NCBI GenBank assembly: GCA_965262315.1
Contig: CBDHFJ010000101.1
Coordinates: 52,193-116,192, forward strand
Length of the DNA stretch: 64,000 nt
Reading direction: 5' to 3'
From: JBCCFK01 sp965262315
GTDB lineage: Bacteria; Actinomycetota; Acidimicrobiia; Acidimicrobiales; UBA8592
Each line of letters starts with the position of its first letter. Within the stretch, counting starts at the first letter, position 1. Under the pieces are notes generated by a model. That model did no database searches, was not told the origin of the DNA, and saw only the letters and a list, made by a program, of their open reading frames with translations. Below, in pieces: positions 52,301 to 64,000 of this stretch. Position numbers and translations under genes: made by a program.

Positions 52301-55300
52301 TCGCCGGCATCGTTCGCCTGAGGGATGCCGTCAGGGAAGCCGAGCTGGATCCCGAGGCCGCCGCTGCGGGTGATCGAGTTCCCCAGGATCGTTGATCGGG
52401 AGGTGTCGTAGCGGGTCACGATGCCGCCGCGGGTTGCGTTGCGGATGGTGTTGCCGTCGCCGGGATCGGCGCCGCCAATCGTGACCAGGCCGGTTCCTGC
52501 AACCCAGAAACCGTTGTCGCCGAGAACGACGTCGCCTCCCAGCTCGTCCACCCCGAGCACGTTGGCCGTGAACTCGCCGGTTCCGCTGGAGAACAGGCCG
52601 AGGGTGGAGATGCCAGCCGGCGAGTAGGTGAAGCGGTTGTCGTGTACGACGATGCCGGTGGCAGCCCCGCTCGTCGTGAGGAGTGACGAGCCTGGCGTCG
52701 TCGAGGTGACGCCGTCGGGGAGCACGCCGAACACGTTTCCCTCGACCCGGGTGCCCGATGCCGTGGAGTCGAGTCGGACACCACCGTGACTGCCGGTGCC
52801 CGCGAAGCGGTTCGCGTCTGCGGCGCCGGTCCCGCCGATGAGGGCACCGGCACCAGCGTCAACCAGGACATCGGCGCTCCCGATGGGCGCACGGGTGCCG
52901 TCAGCGGCGATACCGAACCAGTTGCCGGCCACGGTCACCGCGTCGGCCGAGACGACGATGCCGTCGTCGGGCCAGTCGATGATGGCCAGGCCCGAGACCG
53001 CGGAACTCGCTGCCTGGAGTTCGAGTGCGTCGTCGGTGGCCGAGGCCCCGGCCCGGGTGGTGCCGTCGAGGACGACGATCGGCTGATCCACCCAGCCGCT
53101 CTGTGTCGTCGCGTCGATCGTCAGGGCCGTCGTGATTGCCGGCAGCGGAGCGCTGACGGGCTCGATGACCCAGTGGGTCGGCGAGCCCGCCACGTGGCCG
53201 GAGTCCGACGCCGGGATCGCGAACGCGATCTCGGCCACGGGTCCGGCATTCGCCTCTTCGATCGCGGCCCGCAGGGTGCACTCGGGGTCGCCCTCGCTGT
53301 TCGTGCTGCCGGTGTCGCACACGCCATCGCCGGCCGAGGCGTCGCCCGCGTCGCCGGTGCTGTTCACAGTGGCGGTGGTGTCGACCGCCACGGTGTACGC
53401 AGCCGACAGCTCCGACGTCGAGCCGTAGGACCCGCCCCCCAGATCTTCGGTCGTCGAGAGGGTCACCACGTCGCCCGAAGCGCCGGTGTACGAGACCTGG
53501 AACGACTCCGAGCCCGAGCCGGTGTGGGTGATGGTGGTCGCGACTTCGAAGGCCTCGGCCTCGCCGTAGCCGCTGGCGTCGGCCCCCGACGGGTTGGTGA
53601 AGATCTCGACTCGGTAGTCCCCGGCGGGGACGTCCAGGTCGAAGTCGACGGTGACCGTCGAACCGGCGGCGAGGGCCAACGTCGGTACGGGGTGGTTGAG
53701 CAGGTCGTTCGCTCCGGTGTCGGCGTCCCCCACGTCGTTGGCGGTCACGCCGAAGCCGTCCTCGGTGCCGCCGATCAAGTCGATCGCCAGGCCACCGTTG
53801 TCGACGATGGTGTTGCCCAACACGTGGCTGCCCGGCGAGGTCACGACCTCGATGGCGTCACCGGTGTTGTCGGCGATCAGGTTGGCCTCGCCCGCTCCGG
53901 TGCCGCCGATGGTCGCGGAGTCGCTGAAGCCGTCGAGGCGGATGCCGACCGCGTTCGGCTGGGCCGTGGTGCCGTCGGGGAGGCGGCCGATGGTGTTGCC
54001 CTGGATCACCGCCCGGTCGGACGACCACAAGAAGATCGCGGCAGCGGTGGCATCGACGATCACGTTGGGCTCACCAACCGCTGAGCCGCCGACCACGGCG
54101 TCGTGCGCGGAGTTGATGATGCGGACACCGTTCTCCGGGGCCACTGCCCAGGTGCTGACACCGTCGGCTCGCACCCCGACCCAGTTGCCTTGGACCACGG
54201 CGCCGGCGTCTTGGATGGCGATGGGGCGCGTGTAGTCGCCGATGCTGAAGCCGGCGATCGTCGTTCCCACCCCGAGTTGGGCGTGGATGCCGAGGGTCGC
54301 CGACGTTGACGAGCCGTCGATCTCCACAACCGGCGTGCCCGACCAGCCGGGCTGGGTGCGAGCGTCCAGGTCCACGGCCGATGTGAGGTTCGGGAACGTG
54401 CCGGTCGGGGTGATCGTCCAGACGCCGCCGCTGTGGCCGGTGTCGGTGACGGGGATGTGGAAGTCGACAGTGTCGATGGTCGCCGAAGCGTTGGCCTCCT
54501 GGAGGGCGGCCAGCAGGGTGCACTCGGGGTGGCCGGTCGAGTTCGTGCCCCCGGTGTCGCAGACCTCGTCGCCCGGGCTGGCGTCGCTGCCGGTGCCGGT
54601 GGAGTTGACGACGATGGTGGTGGTCGTGGCGGTCACGGTCTCGGAGAACTCCGAGGTACTCGACAGGGGCGAGTTCCGCAGGCTGGCCGTGGCCGACAAG
54701 AGATCGCCGGCGCTGCCGGCGAACGACGCGGTGTGACCGGTCAGGCCGGTCGAACCCTTCACCACGGCGTGGCTGCCCACGTACACCTCGCCCTCGCCGT
54801 AGCCGGAGGCGTCGGCTCCGGCGGGGTTGGTGTAGAAGTGCACGTCGTAGGTCCCGGCCGGGCCGTCGAGGAGGTAATCGACGGTCAGGGTTCCGGGGCT
54901 GGACTCGTCGGCCAGCACGATGACCGGGAAGTTGACCAGATCGTTGGGGCCGGCGTCGAGGTCGTCGGTGTCGTTGGCGGTCACCCCGTCGTCGTTCAGG
55001 TCGATGCCGAGGCCACCGTTGCCGGCGATGCTGTTGCCCTGGACCTGATTGTCGGTCCCGGCGGTGGCCAGCACGGCGATGCCGGCGCCGGTGGCGTTGG
55101 TGATCACATTGGCTTCGCCGGCGCCCAGGCCGCCGATGTCGGCCTCGTCGACGTTGGAGCCGAGTTCGATGCCCGCGCCGCCCAGCGTGAAGGTCTCGGT
55201 CTGGCCCGCGTCGGTCCCGACGACGTTCCCCTGCACGACGGCGCCGTCGTGGCTCTGGATCTCGATGCCGGCCTCGCCCGAAGGGCCGACGACGTTGTCG

Positions 55301-58300
55301 ATGATCGAGCCGCCCGAACCCCAGCCGAATTCGATGCCGTCGCCGTCGTTGGGGATGGGTGTGGTGCCGTCGGCGCCCACGCCGACGAGGTTGCCCTCGA
55401 CCACGGGCGCGACCATGGTGCCGCTGCCCACGTAGATGCCGTCGTCGCCGTTGCCGGCCACGACGTTGGCATGGGCCGCAGTCGGCCCACCCACCTGCGC
55501 GTAGGACGACGAGTTCACGATGAAGAGGCCATCGAAGCGCAGGCCGCGATCGAGGAGGCCGGTCACGTCGGTGCCGATGTAGTTGCCGACGAAGGTGCCG
55601 CGGATCGAGTCGTTGAACCACGACAGTCCCCAGTCGCCGGAGGCGATGACGTTGCCCTCATTGGCGCCGGTACCGCCGACCGTCACGTACATGGCGGTGT
55701 CCGCGTAGATGCCGTACCGGTTGCCGGCGGCCGTGGTGCCGTCGCGCTCGAGACCGAGGACCATGCCGGTGATGGTGTGGTGGCCGCTGTCGGAGATCCG
55801 CATGCCGAAGTCGTCGTAGGAGTTGATGTTGAGCGCGCGGATCACGCTGGCGTCGGAGCCTGCATCCAGGTGGATGCCGACGACGCTCGAGGTGCCGGTG
55901 CCGGACCCGTCGATCACGATCACCGGCTGGTCCACGTACTCGGCCTGGGTGGTGCCGTCGATGGTCACCCGCTCGGTGATGTTCGGATAGACCGAGGCCG
56001 GGGTGAACGTGAATGCATCCGGGCCCGCCGTGTAGCCGGGGTCCGACGTGGGGATGGCGAACTCGATGACATCCACTGCGGTCGAGGCGTTGGCTTCCTC
56101 GATGGCGGCGCGCAGGGTGCACTCGCCAGGGGTCGTGGTCTCGCAGGTTCCGTCGCCCGGCGACGCATCGCTGGCATCGCCGGTCGAGTTCACGACCACC
56201 GTCGTCGACGGAAGGTCGGTGGCCGTCAACAGCACGAAGACCGCGCCTTCGTTGAAGCCACCGGCGTCGCGGTACTCGACGCCGACGGCCAGGTCGGCGG
56301 TCCCGTCACCGTCGATGTCGCCCAGACCGGTCACCGACGATCCGAAATAGTCGGTGTCGGCGAGCGCGGCGGTCAGGCCGCCGGCGGTGTCGCTGATCTT
56401 GGCGTTGCGCCCAACCGTGCCGTCGGGGTTCAGGAACAGGATGTGGATCGCGCCACGGTTTGACGAGCTGGCCCCGTCGTCGTCGGCGGTGGCGCCGACG
56501 GCCAGGTCGGGGGTGCCGTCCAGGTCGACGTCGCCGATGCCGGCGACGCTCTCGCCGAAGTAGTCCGAGTTGTCGAGGTCGGTGGCCAGGCCGCCGGTGA
56601 TCGAGCTGATCTTCTGCTCGCCCTTGACCGTGCCGTCGGCGTTCAGGAACAGCACCCAGACGGCGCCCCGGTTGGAGCCGCCGTCATCGGTGTAGCGGGC
56701 GCCCACGGCCAGGTCCGGGTTGCCGTCGCCGTCCACGTCACCCAGGCCCGCGACGTCACGACCGAACTGATCGCTGGTGGCGAGTGGGCCACTGAACCCG
56801 CCGACCGTCGGGCTGATCTTCTGGATGGTCTTCGCGGTGCCGTCCGTGTTCAGGAACAGGATGTAGACGGCGCCCGCCGAGGCCAGATCGTCGTCGCCGT
56901 AGGCACCGACGGCGATGTCGTTGACGCCGTCGTCGTCCAGATCGCCCAGGTTCGTGACCGCGCCGAAGTAGTCGTACTGGCCCAGCGTGGGACCGTTCCC
57001 TTCCGAGTGAGAGATGAGCTGCTCGGCCTTGACGGTGCCGTCGGCGTTCATGAACAGAATCGCCACGCCACCGCGACTCGCCCCGCCGTCGTCGTCGTCG
57101 TACGCACCCACGGCCAGGTCGGGAACGCCGTCGCCGTCGATGTCACCGATGCCGGCCACCGAGTCGCCGTACCCGTCGCCCACCTCCCACGTCATCGTGA
57201 GGCTGCCCTCGAGGTTGCTGATCTTCTGCTCGCTGCGAACGGTGCCGTCGGCGTTGAGGAACAGGACATAGGCCGCGCCGGAGCCGCCGTTGGTGTCGTC
57301 GTCGCCCGGTGCGGTGGCGATCAGCTCAGGGATGTCGTCGCCGTCGAGGTCGCCGATGCTGGTGACCGCGGCGCCGAAGGAGTCGCTGCCGCCCAGCGTG
57401 GCGGTGAGGCCACCCGAGCCGGTCGTGATCTCGACCTCGCTGTCCACCGTGCCCAGTGATCCCGCCGTGAGCGGGGCGTCGAGCCAGTCCGGCTGGCCGT
57501 CGCGGTCGGCGTCGAGGGCGTCGCGGGGGTCACCGTCGCCGTTGGGGTCGGCGTTCTCGGAGGCGGTGGGGGTGCCGTCGCCGTCGTCGTCGGGGTCGAG
57601 ATGGTTGGGGGTGGTGTCGCCGTCGGTGTCGCCGTACTGGGTCTCCCAGCAGTCGAGCAGGCCGTCAGCGTCGGAGTCGGGTCCACATCCCGCTGACAGG
57701 TCGAGGATGTAGACGGCACCACGGGCGCCGCCTCCGTCGTCGTCGAGAGGTACTCCGACAGCGAGATCCACTGCGCCGTCACCGTCGAGGTCGCCGATGC
57801 CCGACACCGAATCGCCGAACCAGTCCGTGTCGTCCAGCGCCGCAGACAACCCACCAGCGGTGTCGGAGAGCTTCTGCTCACTCTTGACGGTGCCGCTGCT
57901 GGTGAGCGTCAGCACGTAGACCGCGCCACGATCCGTGCCGCCGTCGTCGTCGCGAATGGCACCGACGGCGATGTCGGGCGTTCCGTCGCCGTCGATGTCG
58001 CCGATCCCGGCGAGCGAGCTGCCGAACGTGTCGGAATCGTCGAGGGTGGTCGTGAGGTTCCCCTGGGTGTCGCTGATCTTCTGCTCACTCTTGACGGTGC
58101 CGTTGGTGTTCAGGAACAGCACGTACACGGCGCCTCGGTTGGCCCCGCCATCGTCGTCGCTGCCCGATCCGACGGCGATGTCGGGTGTTCCGTCGCCGTC
58201 GACGTCGCCGACGCCGGCAATGGATCGGCCGAAGTAGTCCCAGTCACCGAGCGGCGTGGTGAGGTTGCCTTGGGTGTCGCTGATCTTCTGTTCAGCGTTG

Positions 58301-61300
58301 ACCGTGCCGTCGGGATCGAGAAAGAGGACGTACGCGGCGCCGCGGTCGCTGCCGCCGTCGTCGTCACTGTCTGCCGTGACCGCGATGTCGTTGGTGCCGT
58401 CGCCGTCGAGGTCGCCGATGCCTGCGATCGAGAGGCCGAAGAAGTCGGAGTCGTCGAGGGGGGTGGTGAGGTTGCCCTGGGTGTCGCTGATCTTCTGTTC
58501 GGCCTTGACGGTGCCGTTGGTGTTCAGGAAGAGCACGTACACGGCGCCGCGGTCGCTGCCGCCGTCGTCGTCGCCGTTCGCGCCGACGGCGATGTCGGGC
58601 GTTCCGTCGCCGTCGATGTCGCCGATCCCGGCAACGGAACGGCCGAAGTAGTCGGAGTTGTCGAGTGTGGCGGCGAACCCGCCTTGGGTGTCGCTGATCT
58701 TCTGTTCGGCCTTGACGGTGCCGTTGGTGTTCAGGAAGAGCACGTACGCGGCGCCGCGGTCGCTGCCGCCGTCGTCATCGTTGCGGGCACCGACGACGAT
58801 GTCGTTGACGCCGTCGCCGTCGATGTCGCCGATCGGGGCGACGTCCTCGCCGAAGCGGTCATCGTCGGCAAGCGGTCCGGTGAGGCTGCCAGAAGCGGAG
58901 GAGACCTTCTGCTCGTCGGCGACTGGCGTGGTCGACACGCCGGCTTCGGTGTCCAACCAGTCGGGTTGCCCGTCGCGGTCGCTGTCGAGTGCGTCGCGGG
59001 GGTCGCCGTCGCCGTTGGGGTCGGCGTTCTCGCCGGCCGTCGGCACGCCGTCGTCATCGTCGTCGGCGTCGTTCTCGTTGGCGAGGGTGTCGCCGTCGGT
59101 GTCGCCGTAGAGCTCCTCCCAGCAGTCGTAGAGGCCGTCTGCGTCGGTGTCGCTGGTGGTGCACGGGACGGTGAAAGCAGCGGAGAACTCCGACGTCGAT
59201 CCGTAGGAGCCGCCGCCGAGGTCTTCGGTGGTGGACAGGGTGACGGCGTCGCGGGCCGAGCCGACGTAGGTGATCTGGAAGCTCTCCGATCCGGACCCGG
59301 TGTGGGTGATGGTGGTGCCGTTTCCGAACACCTGGCCTTCGCCGTGACCGGTCGCGTCGGCGCCGGACGGGTTGGTGAACGCTTCGATGCGGTAGTCACC
59401 CGCCGGGACGTCCAGGTCGAAGTCGACGGTGACGGTGCCGCCCGCCACGGATGCGGCGGTGATCACCGGGTAGTTGAGGAGGTCGTTGATGCCGGGGTCG
59501 GCGTCGAGGACGTCGTTGAGGGTGACGCCGTTGTTGTCGATGTCGATGCCGAGGTCGGTGTTGGCGTAGATCGAGTTGCCGAGGACGGCGATGTCGTCGG
59601 CAGCCCCGTTGACGTTGACCAGCTGGACGCCGTCGCCCACGTTGTTGGCGATCACGTTGCCCTCACCGGCACCCGTACCGCCGATCAGCCAGTCCTGGCC
59701 GGTCGTGCGAACGGTGACGCCGCCCTCGTCGCGGGCGGTGCCATTGGGCACGCTGGTGGTGCCGTCGGCGCCCACACCGATCTTGTTGGCCTGGACGATC
59801 GTACGAGACGGCGTGTTGCCCCAGCCGTTGATCCCGGCGTATCCGTTGCCGGAGATGACGTTGCCGTTGCCGGGCTCGCCGAGAATCACGTCGTCTTGAC
59901 CGTCCATCAGCTCGATGCCCTCTTGGCCGTTCCCCAAGGCGGCGTTGCCGGTCACGTCGGTGCCGATTCGGTTGCCGACGACTCGACTCCGGTGCGCGTT
60001 CTCCCGGATCATGACGCCGTCGCGGTTGTTGCCCGAGATCAGGTTGCCCGACACCACAGCATCGGCGCCGCCCAACTCGAGACCGACGTCGCCGTTGCCC
60101 ATTGCCACCGTGCCGGTGGCGTTGGTCCCGATGTGGTTGTCGGCGATGGTGACCCGATCGGCAGTCGAATGCACGTCGATGCCCTCGTCCGGGCTGGAGT
60201 GGAGGGCGAACCCGCGGATCGTGACATCGTCACCGTGGACCAGCAGGCCATCGCCCGCACCCTGCCCGGAACCATCGATGGCGACAACCGGCGTCGAGTA
60301 GCCGGTCTGCGTGCTGGCATCGAGCACCGTCGAGGTGGTGATGGTCGGGAGGGCGGAGCTGGTGTTGATGGTCCACACGCCGCCGCTGTGGCCCCCGTCG
60401 GCGACGGGGATGTCGAAGGTGATGTAGGTCGTGTTCGCGTCGGCGTTCGCCTCTGCGATGGCGGCCCGGAGGGTGCACTCGGTGACCCCGGCGGCGTTCA
60501 GTTGCCCTGTGTTGCAGCTGCCGTCGCCGATCGACACATCCACGTCGTCGTCCGTCGAGTTCACGACGAGCGGAACGCTGACGCTCACCAACAGGTCAGG
60601 CACGAACGTGGCGTAGAAGGGGCCGTCCAGGCCGCCGGTGCCACTCGTGATCACGTCGGCGACATAGGCGCCGGTACTTCCGACGTACCGCTTGAGCTCG
60701 TCGGTGTTGCTGCTGCCGACGATCAGGTCACCGTCGGGGGCGATCAGCATGCCGCTCGGCCAATCCACGCCGCCCGAGGCTGCGGCGATCAAGTTGCCGA
60801 GGTACGCACCCGTGGTCGCGTCGTAGCGCTTGACCTCGTCGGTGTTGGACGACGTGACCAGCAGCTCGCCGGACGGGGCGACGACGACGGCCTCAGGGTT
60901 GTCCAGACCACCGCTCGCTGCGCTGACGAACACGTCGATGAACGCGCCTGTGGTTGCGTCGAAGCGGTGGACCTGGTCGCCGGTGTACGACGGGATGTAG
61001 AGCCTGCCCGAGTCGTCCATGTCGGGCTGCCCCGGACCGGACAGGCCAGAGCCGGCGATGAAGTTGTCGATGAACGCACCGGTGGTGCCGTCGTAGCGGC
61101 GCATGGTGTTCGCAGTCCAGTCGCCCACCAGGAGGTCGCCCTCAGGTGTCCACCACAGCGCATTGACCGAGGCCAGGCCCCCCGTGCCGGCTGCGACGAA
61201 GGTTCCCAGCCACGACCCGGTGGTCGGGTCGTACCGCTCGACCGAGGTCGACGACCACCCGCCCGCGTACAGCAGTCCATCCGGTCCGATCGACGCCGAG

Positions 61301-64000
61301 TAGCTCGAGTCGATCGGCGAGGCGGTGTCGAACTGGAACCGCTGGGCCCCGGTCTCGATGTCGTAGCGCCCGATGTGGTCGGTCGCGTACGCACTGGGCA
61401 CGATCAGGTCGGCGGTGATCCAGTCGCCGTCCTCGTCGGTGACCTGCACCACCACCTGGCGGAGCGCGGCGACGGTGTAGGTGTGGGTGTCGGTGGTCGG
61501 CAGACCGCCGATGACGCTCTCGACGGTGCCGTCGCCCCAGTGGATGGCGTACCCCGTGACCGTGTCGGCGCCGGGGTCGGTGGCGTCGATGGTGACCGTG
61601 AGCGGCTCGCCGACCGCTGCGGCCCCGGCGCCGGTCACGGTGACGGTGGGTTCGGTGTTGGCGACCAGGATCGTGGTGGTTGTGGTGTCGCTGTCCACAC
61701 CGTCGGTGACCCGGAGCCCGATGGTGTGCGTCCCGTCGTCGTCGATGCCCCAGGTCTGCAATGTGGCCCAGGTGACGGTCGGGGTCTCGCCGGTCACGTC
61801 GCCGTAGGTTCCGTCGTTGTCCAGGTCCCACTGGAAGGTGAGCGGGTCACCCTGCGGATCGATCGATCCACTGCCGTCCAGCGCCACGCTGTCGCCCTCG
61901 GCGATGTTGTATGCCCCACCGGCGTCGGCGATCGGGGGTCCGGTCGCTGACGTCACCGTGACGGGGACGGAGAACTCCGAGGTGGATCCGTAGGTGCCCG
62001 AGCCGTTGACATCGGTCGCGGTGAGGGTCAGTTCGTCCCCGGGTGACGCGGGCACCTGGATCGTGAACGATGCCGCGCCGCCGCCGGGGTGGGCGATGAG
62101 TGCGTGGCCCACGAAGTCCTCGCCCTCGCCATTGCCGCTGGCGTCGATGCCACCCGGGTTGGCGAAGGCATCGATGCGATAGGTCCCGACAGGGACATCG
62201 AGGTCGAATGTGACGTCGGCGGTTCCACCGGATTCGATCGCGGAGGTCGGCTCGGGGAAGTTGCGCAGGTCGTTGGCACCGGAATCGCCATCGAGGGGGT
62301 CGTTCGGAGTCACCCCGTTCCCAAGCAGGTCGATGCCCAGCGACGCCCCGCCGTAGATGTCGTTGCCGACGATCGACAGCGATCCGGAGCCGGCATCGAT
62401 CTGGACGTTGATCCACGTGCTGTTCGCGAACACGTTGCCGTCGACCGGGTCAGGGCCACCCAGGGTGCCGTCGCCGGACGCGTCCGTCCAGATCGCCTGC
62501 GCACCCCCGAAGTCCAACGTACCGCTGGGGTCGGTGCCGATCGTGTTCGCCCGAATCACGTACGCGTTGGCCCCCCCGCTGATGGCGATGTTCGCGTTGG
62601 TGGCACCGCCGATGAGGTTGCGCTCGATGACCGTTCCCGTGCCGCCGAAGAATGCGATGTTCTCCGAACCCTGCCCGGGAGCCACGGTGCCGCTCGGCAA
62701 CACACCCAGGTGGTTGTCGGCGATCGTGATCCGGTCGGCATCGGTCGAGATCGCGTCGTTGGGGAAGTCGACGATGGACAGACCGGCGACCACCGAATCG
62801 CTCGCGCTGCCGGTGAGGCCGAGGCCGATCTCGCTTGCACTGAATGACGAGCCGTCCAGCACGATGACCGGTGTCGTCGAGTAGGTGGGGGGCCGACGTG
62901 CCGTCGATGGTCACGGTCTCGCCGATCCAGGGAACTGCGAGCCGGACACGTTGATCGTCCAGATGCCGCCGCTGTGCCCACCGTCGCCGGTCGGGATGTC
63001 GAAGGTGATGATGTCGGCGTCCGCGGCCGCGTTCGCCTCCTCGATCGCTGCCCGAAGCGTGCACTCGGGTTGGGTGAGCACGTTGAAGCTGCCGGTGTTG
63101 CACGCGCCGTCGCCGACGTTGTTGTCGCCGGCGTTCCCGGTGCTGTTGACCTCGAAGCCGGCGCTGACGCGAACCTGCTTGTCGGGAAGGAAGGCGAAGC
63201 CCGAATGGTCCTGCGGGCGTGGTGGCGGTCACGCGGGCACCGAGCGAGCTGCCGGTGGTGCCGTCGAACCGTTTGAGCTGTTCAGTCCCGTAGTCACCGA
63301 CCCACAGGTCGCCGTCGGGTCCGAACTGGACCGAGTGGGGCATGCTGAGCCCGCTGCTGACGAAGGTTCCGACGAGCGCGCCGGTCGAGCCGTCGAACTC
63401 CTTCACGCTGCCGTCGGAGAACATCGACAGGTAGAGGTTGCCGTCGGGCCCGATCGTGCCACCCGACGGACGGTCGCCTGGCGAGGCCGTGGCGAAGATC
63501 CCGATGTAGGCGCCGGTGGTCCCGTTGTACTGGACGACACGGTCGTCGTTGCTGTCGACCACGAGCAGCGTGCCATCGGACGCAAAGACGATGGCGGCGG
63601 GGCCGTCGAGGTGGGTGTTCCCCACGAACTCGCCCACGTACGCGCCGGTGGTGCCGTCGTACTCCAGGATCTGTCCGGAGTCCGCACTGACGACGTACAG
63701 GTTGCCGTCCGGCCCGAACGCCAGACCCTTCGGGCCGTCGAGCCCGCCGGACCCTGCGGACACAAACGTGTCGACGTAGCTGTTGGTCGCGGGGTCGAAA
63801 CGGACGACCGTGTTCGAGTCCAGCCCCGTGACGTACACGAGCCCGTCCGGTCCCACGGTCAGCCCGTAGGGCGTGGTCAGGGCACTGGTCGACATGCTCC
63901 CCGTGTTGGCGCCCGAGACCGACGCATACCGGCGGACGTTGTTCGCGGTGTCGAACATCGCCACCATCGCATCGCTGGCGGCCCAGGTGCCGTCCTCGTT
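46372..64000 (-). CDS. Giant modular surface protein: CSLREA/beta-helix modules, propellers, PKD, FG-GAP, TSP3, LamG (partial)
   Basis: More than 5,800 residues are in the window and the N-terminus lies beyond 64000. N to C (right to left): NHL-like propeller (64.0-63.2 kb, units like GPDGNLYVVS); CSLREA 1 and beta-helix (63.1-62.0); PKD-type domains (61.9-61.4); second propeller (61.4-60.6); CSLREA 2 and beta-helix (60.6-59.2); TSP3 calcium repeats then six FG-GAP repeats (59.1-57.7); a second TSP3 plus six FG-GAP set (57.7-56.2); CSLREA modules 3-8 (56.2-47.6); and two LamG-like C-terminal domains. Each CSLREA block reads VNST..GDG.C..ECTLRAAIEEANA. No LPxTG or terminal membrane helix is seen. 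Indels near 63199 (+1), 62930 (-1) and 62887-62892 (+1, G run) break the frame. Likely an exported adhesin or stalk. Confidence 0.87.
47550..56200 (-). repeat. Six tandem CSLREA plus beta-helix modules of about 1.2-1.6 kb
   Basis: ECTLRAAI-type motifs occur near 56.11, 54.51, 53.27, 51.85, 50.43 and 48.99 kb. Five of the six end in a closing domain with the pattern DLDVPAGDYRIEIFTNPSGA and a TEDLGGGxYGSTSE segment. Spacing between the last four is strikingly regular at about 1.42 kb. Sequences have diverged, indicating old duplications. Confidence 0.85.
56220..59160 (-). repeat. Two duplicated TSP3 plus six-FG-GAP units
   Basis: Each half starts with an acidic TSP3 run (DADGLxDCWE, GDTDGDT, ENADPNGDGDPRDALD, DRDGQPDWLD) and continues with six FG-GAP repeats containing GDIDGDGTPDIAVGA and QKISDTQG. 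Twelve FG-GAP repeats in all, with a period of about 180-200 bp. Several neighbours are nearly identical at the DNA level, which makes the region recombination- and assembly-prone. Confidence 0.85.

Noticed and set aside
56220..59160. CRISPR-like array from regular DNA repeats
   Set aside because: The periodicity is codon-based and encodes FG-GAP and TSP3 protein repeats; there are no constant-length unique spacers and no cas genes.
58270..61950. A 1,226-codon open frame on the plus strand opposite the giant gene
   Set aside because: It is an antisense shadow of a high-G+C repetitive coding region; its composition mirrors the sense codons and it shows no domain.

Overview
The window is high-G+C, gene-dense DNA of an aerobic actinobacterial type. 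An Acidimicrobiia-like host is my inference from the gene mix: an F420-type LLM oxidoreductase, many acyl-CoA dehydrogenases and SDRs, mycobacterial-style lipoproteins, and starts sitting 6-7 nt after TANNNT boxes, which suggests leaderless mRNAs. No rRNA, tRNA, CRISPR array, transposase or integrase was seen. Both ends cut genes: paaA on the left and a giant surface protein on the right.

Layout. 0-1.4 kb: divergent paaA/paaX (phenylacetate degradation) around a split inverted repeat. 1.5-9.3 kb: SMP-30 lactonase + GYD protein, a DUF3179 lipoprotein, a lone Pycsar-type membrane effector, a histidine phosphatase, an acyl-CoA dehydrogenase fragment, an LLM oxidoreductase, a Coq4-like protein and an enoyl-CoA hydratase. 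9.5-12.2 kb: a GAPDH-arsJ arsenate-detoxification pair followed by a PRC-barrel gene. 12.3-18.8 kb: 2OG-Fe oxygenase, soluble chemoreceptor, S1P-lyase-like PLP enzyme, epoxide hydrolase/FAD oxidase pair, and a thioredoxin-like lipoprotein whose first active-site Cys codon is TGA. 18.8-33.8 kb: catabolic and redox enzymes (Rieske oxygenase/SDR, sugar-lactone oxidase/SDR, hydratase, acyl-CoA dehydrogenase/VOC, heme N-demethylase-like, amidase/PfkB kinase) and an eroded Erm/KsgA-like methyltransferase. 33.8-42.6 kb: a GrdB-family protein with an in-frame TGA beside a cyclic-nucleotide-binding protein, an SDR, a carotenoid oxygenase, a GluR0-like glutamate-gated channel, an acyl-CoA dehydrogenase and a secreted FG-GAP/RTX protein. 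42.7-46.4 kb: FMN-dependent glutamate-synthase-like protein and NAD-malic enzyme. 46.4-64 kb: one minus-strand gene for a modular surface protein of more than 5,800 residues.

The strongest novelty is the pair of selenoprotein candidates. Each has an in-frame TGA at the first position of a UxxC redox motif, continuous family similarity on both sides, and a short hairpin just downstream at the spacing of bacterial SECIS elements. TGA is a normal terminator for most other genes here, so recoding is specific to these two.

A caution: at least twelve single-base indels, mostly +1, interrupt otherwise well-conserved genes (GAPDH, Rieske oxygenase, FMN glutamate-synthase-like, malic enzyme, the giant protein) and the Erm-like remnant. 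Several compensate within a gene. I read these mainly as sequencing or assembly errors and give those genes as reconstructed spans.
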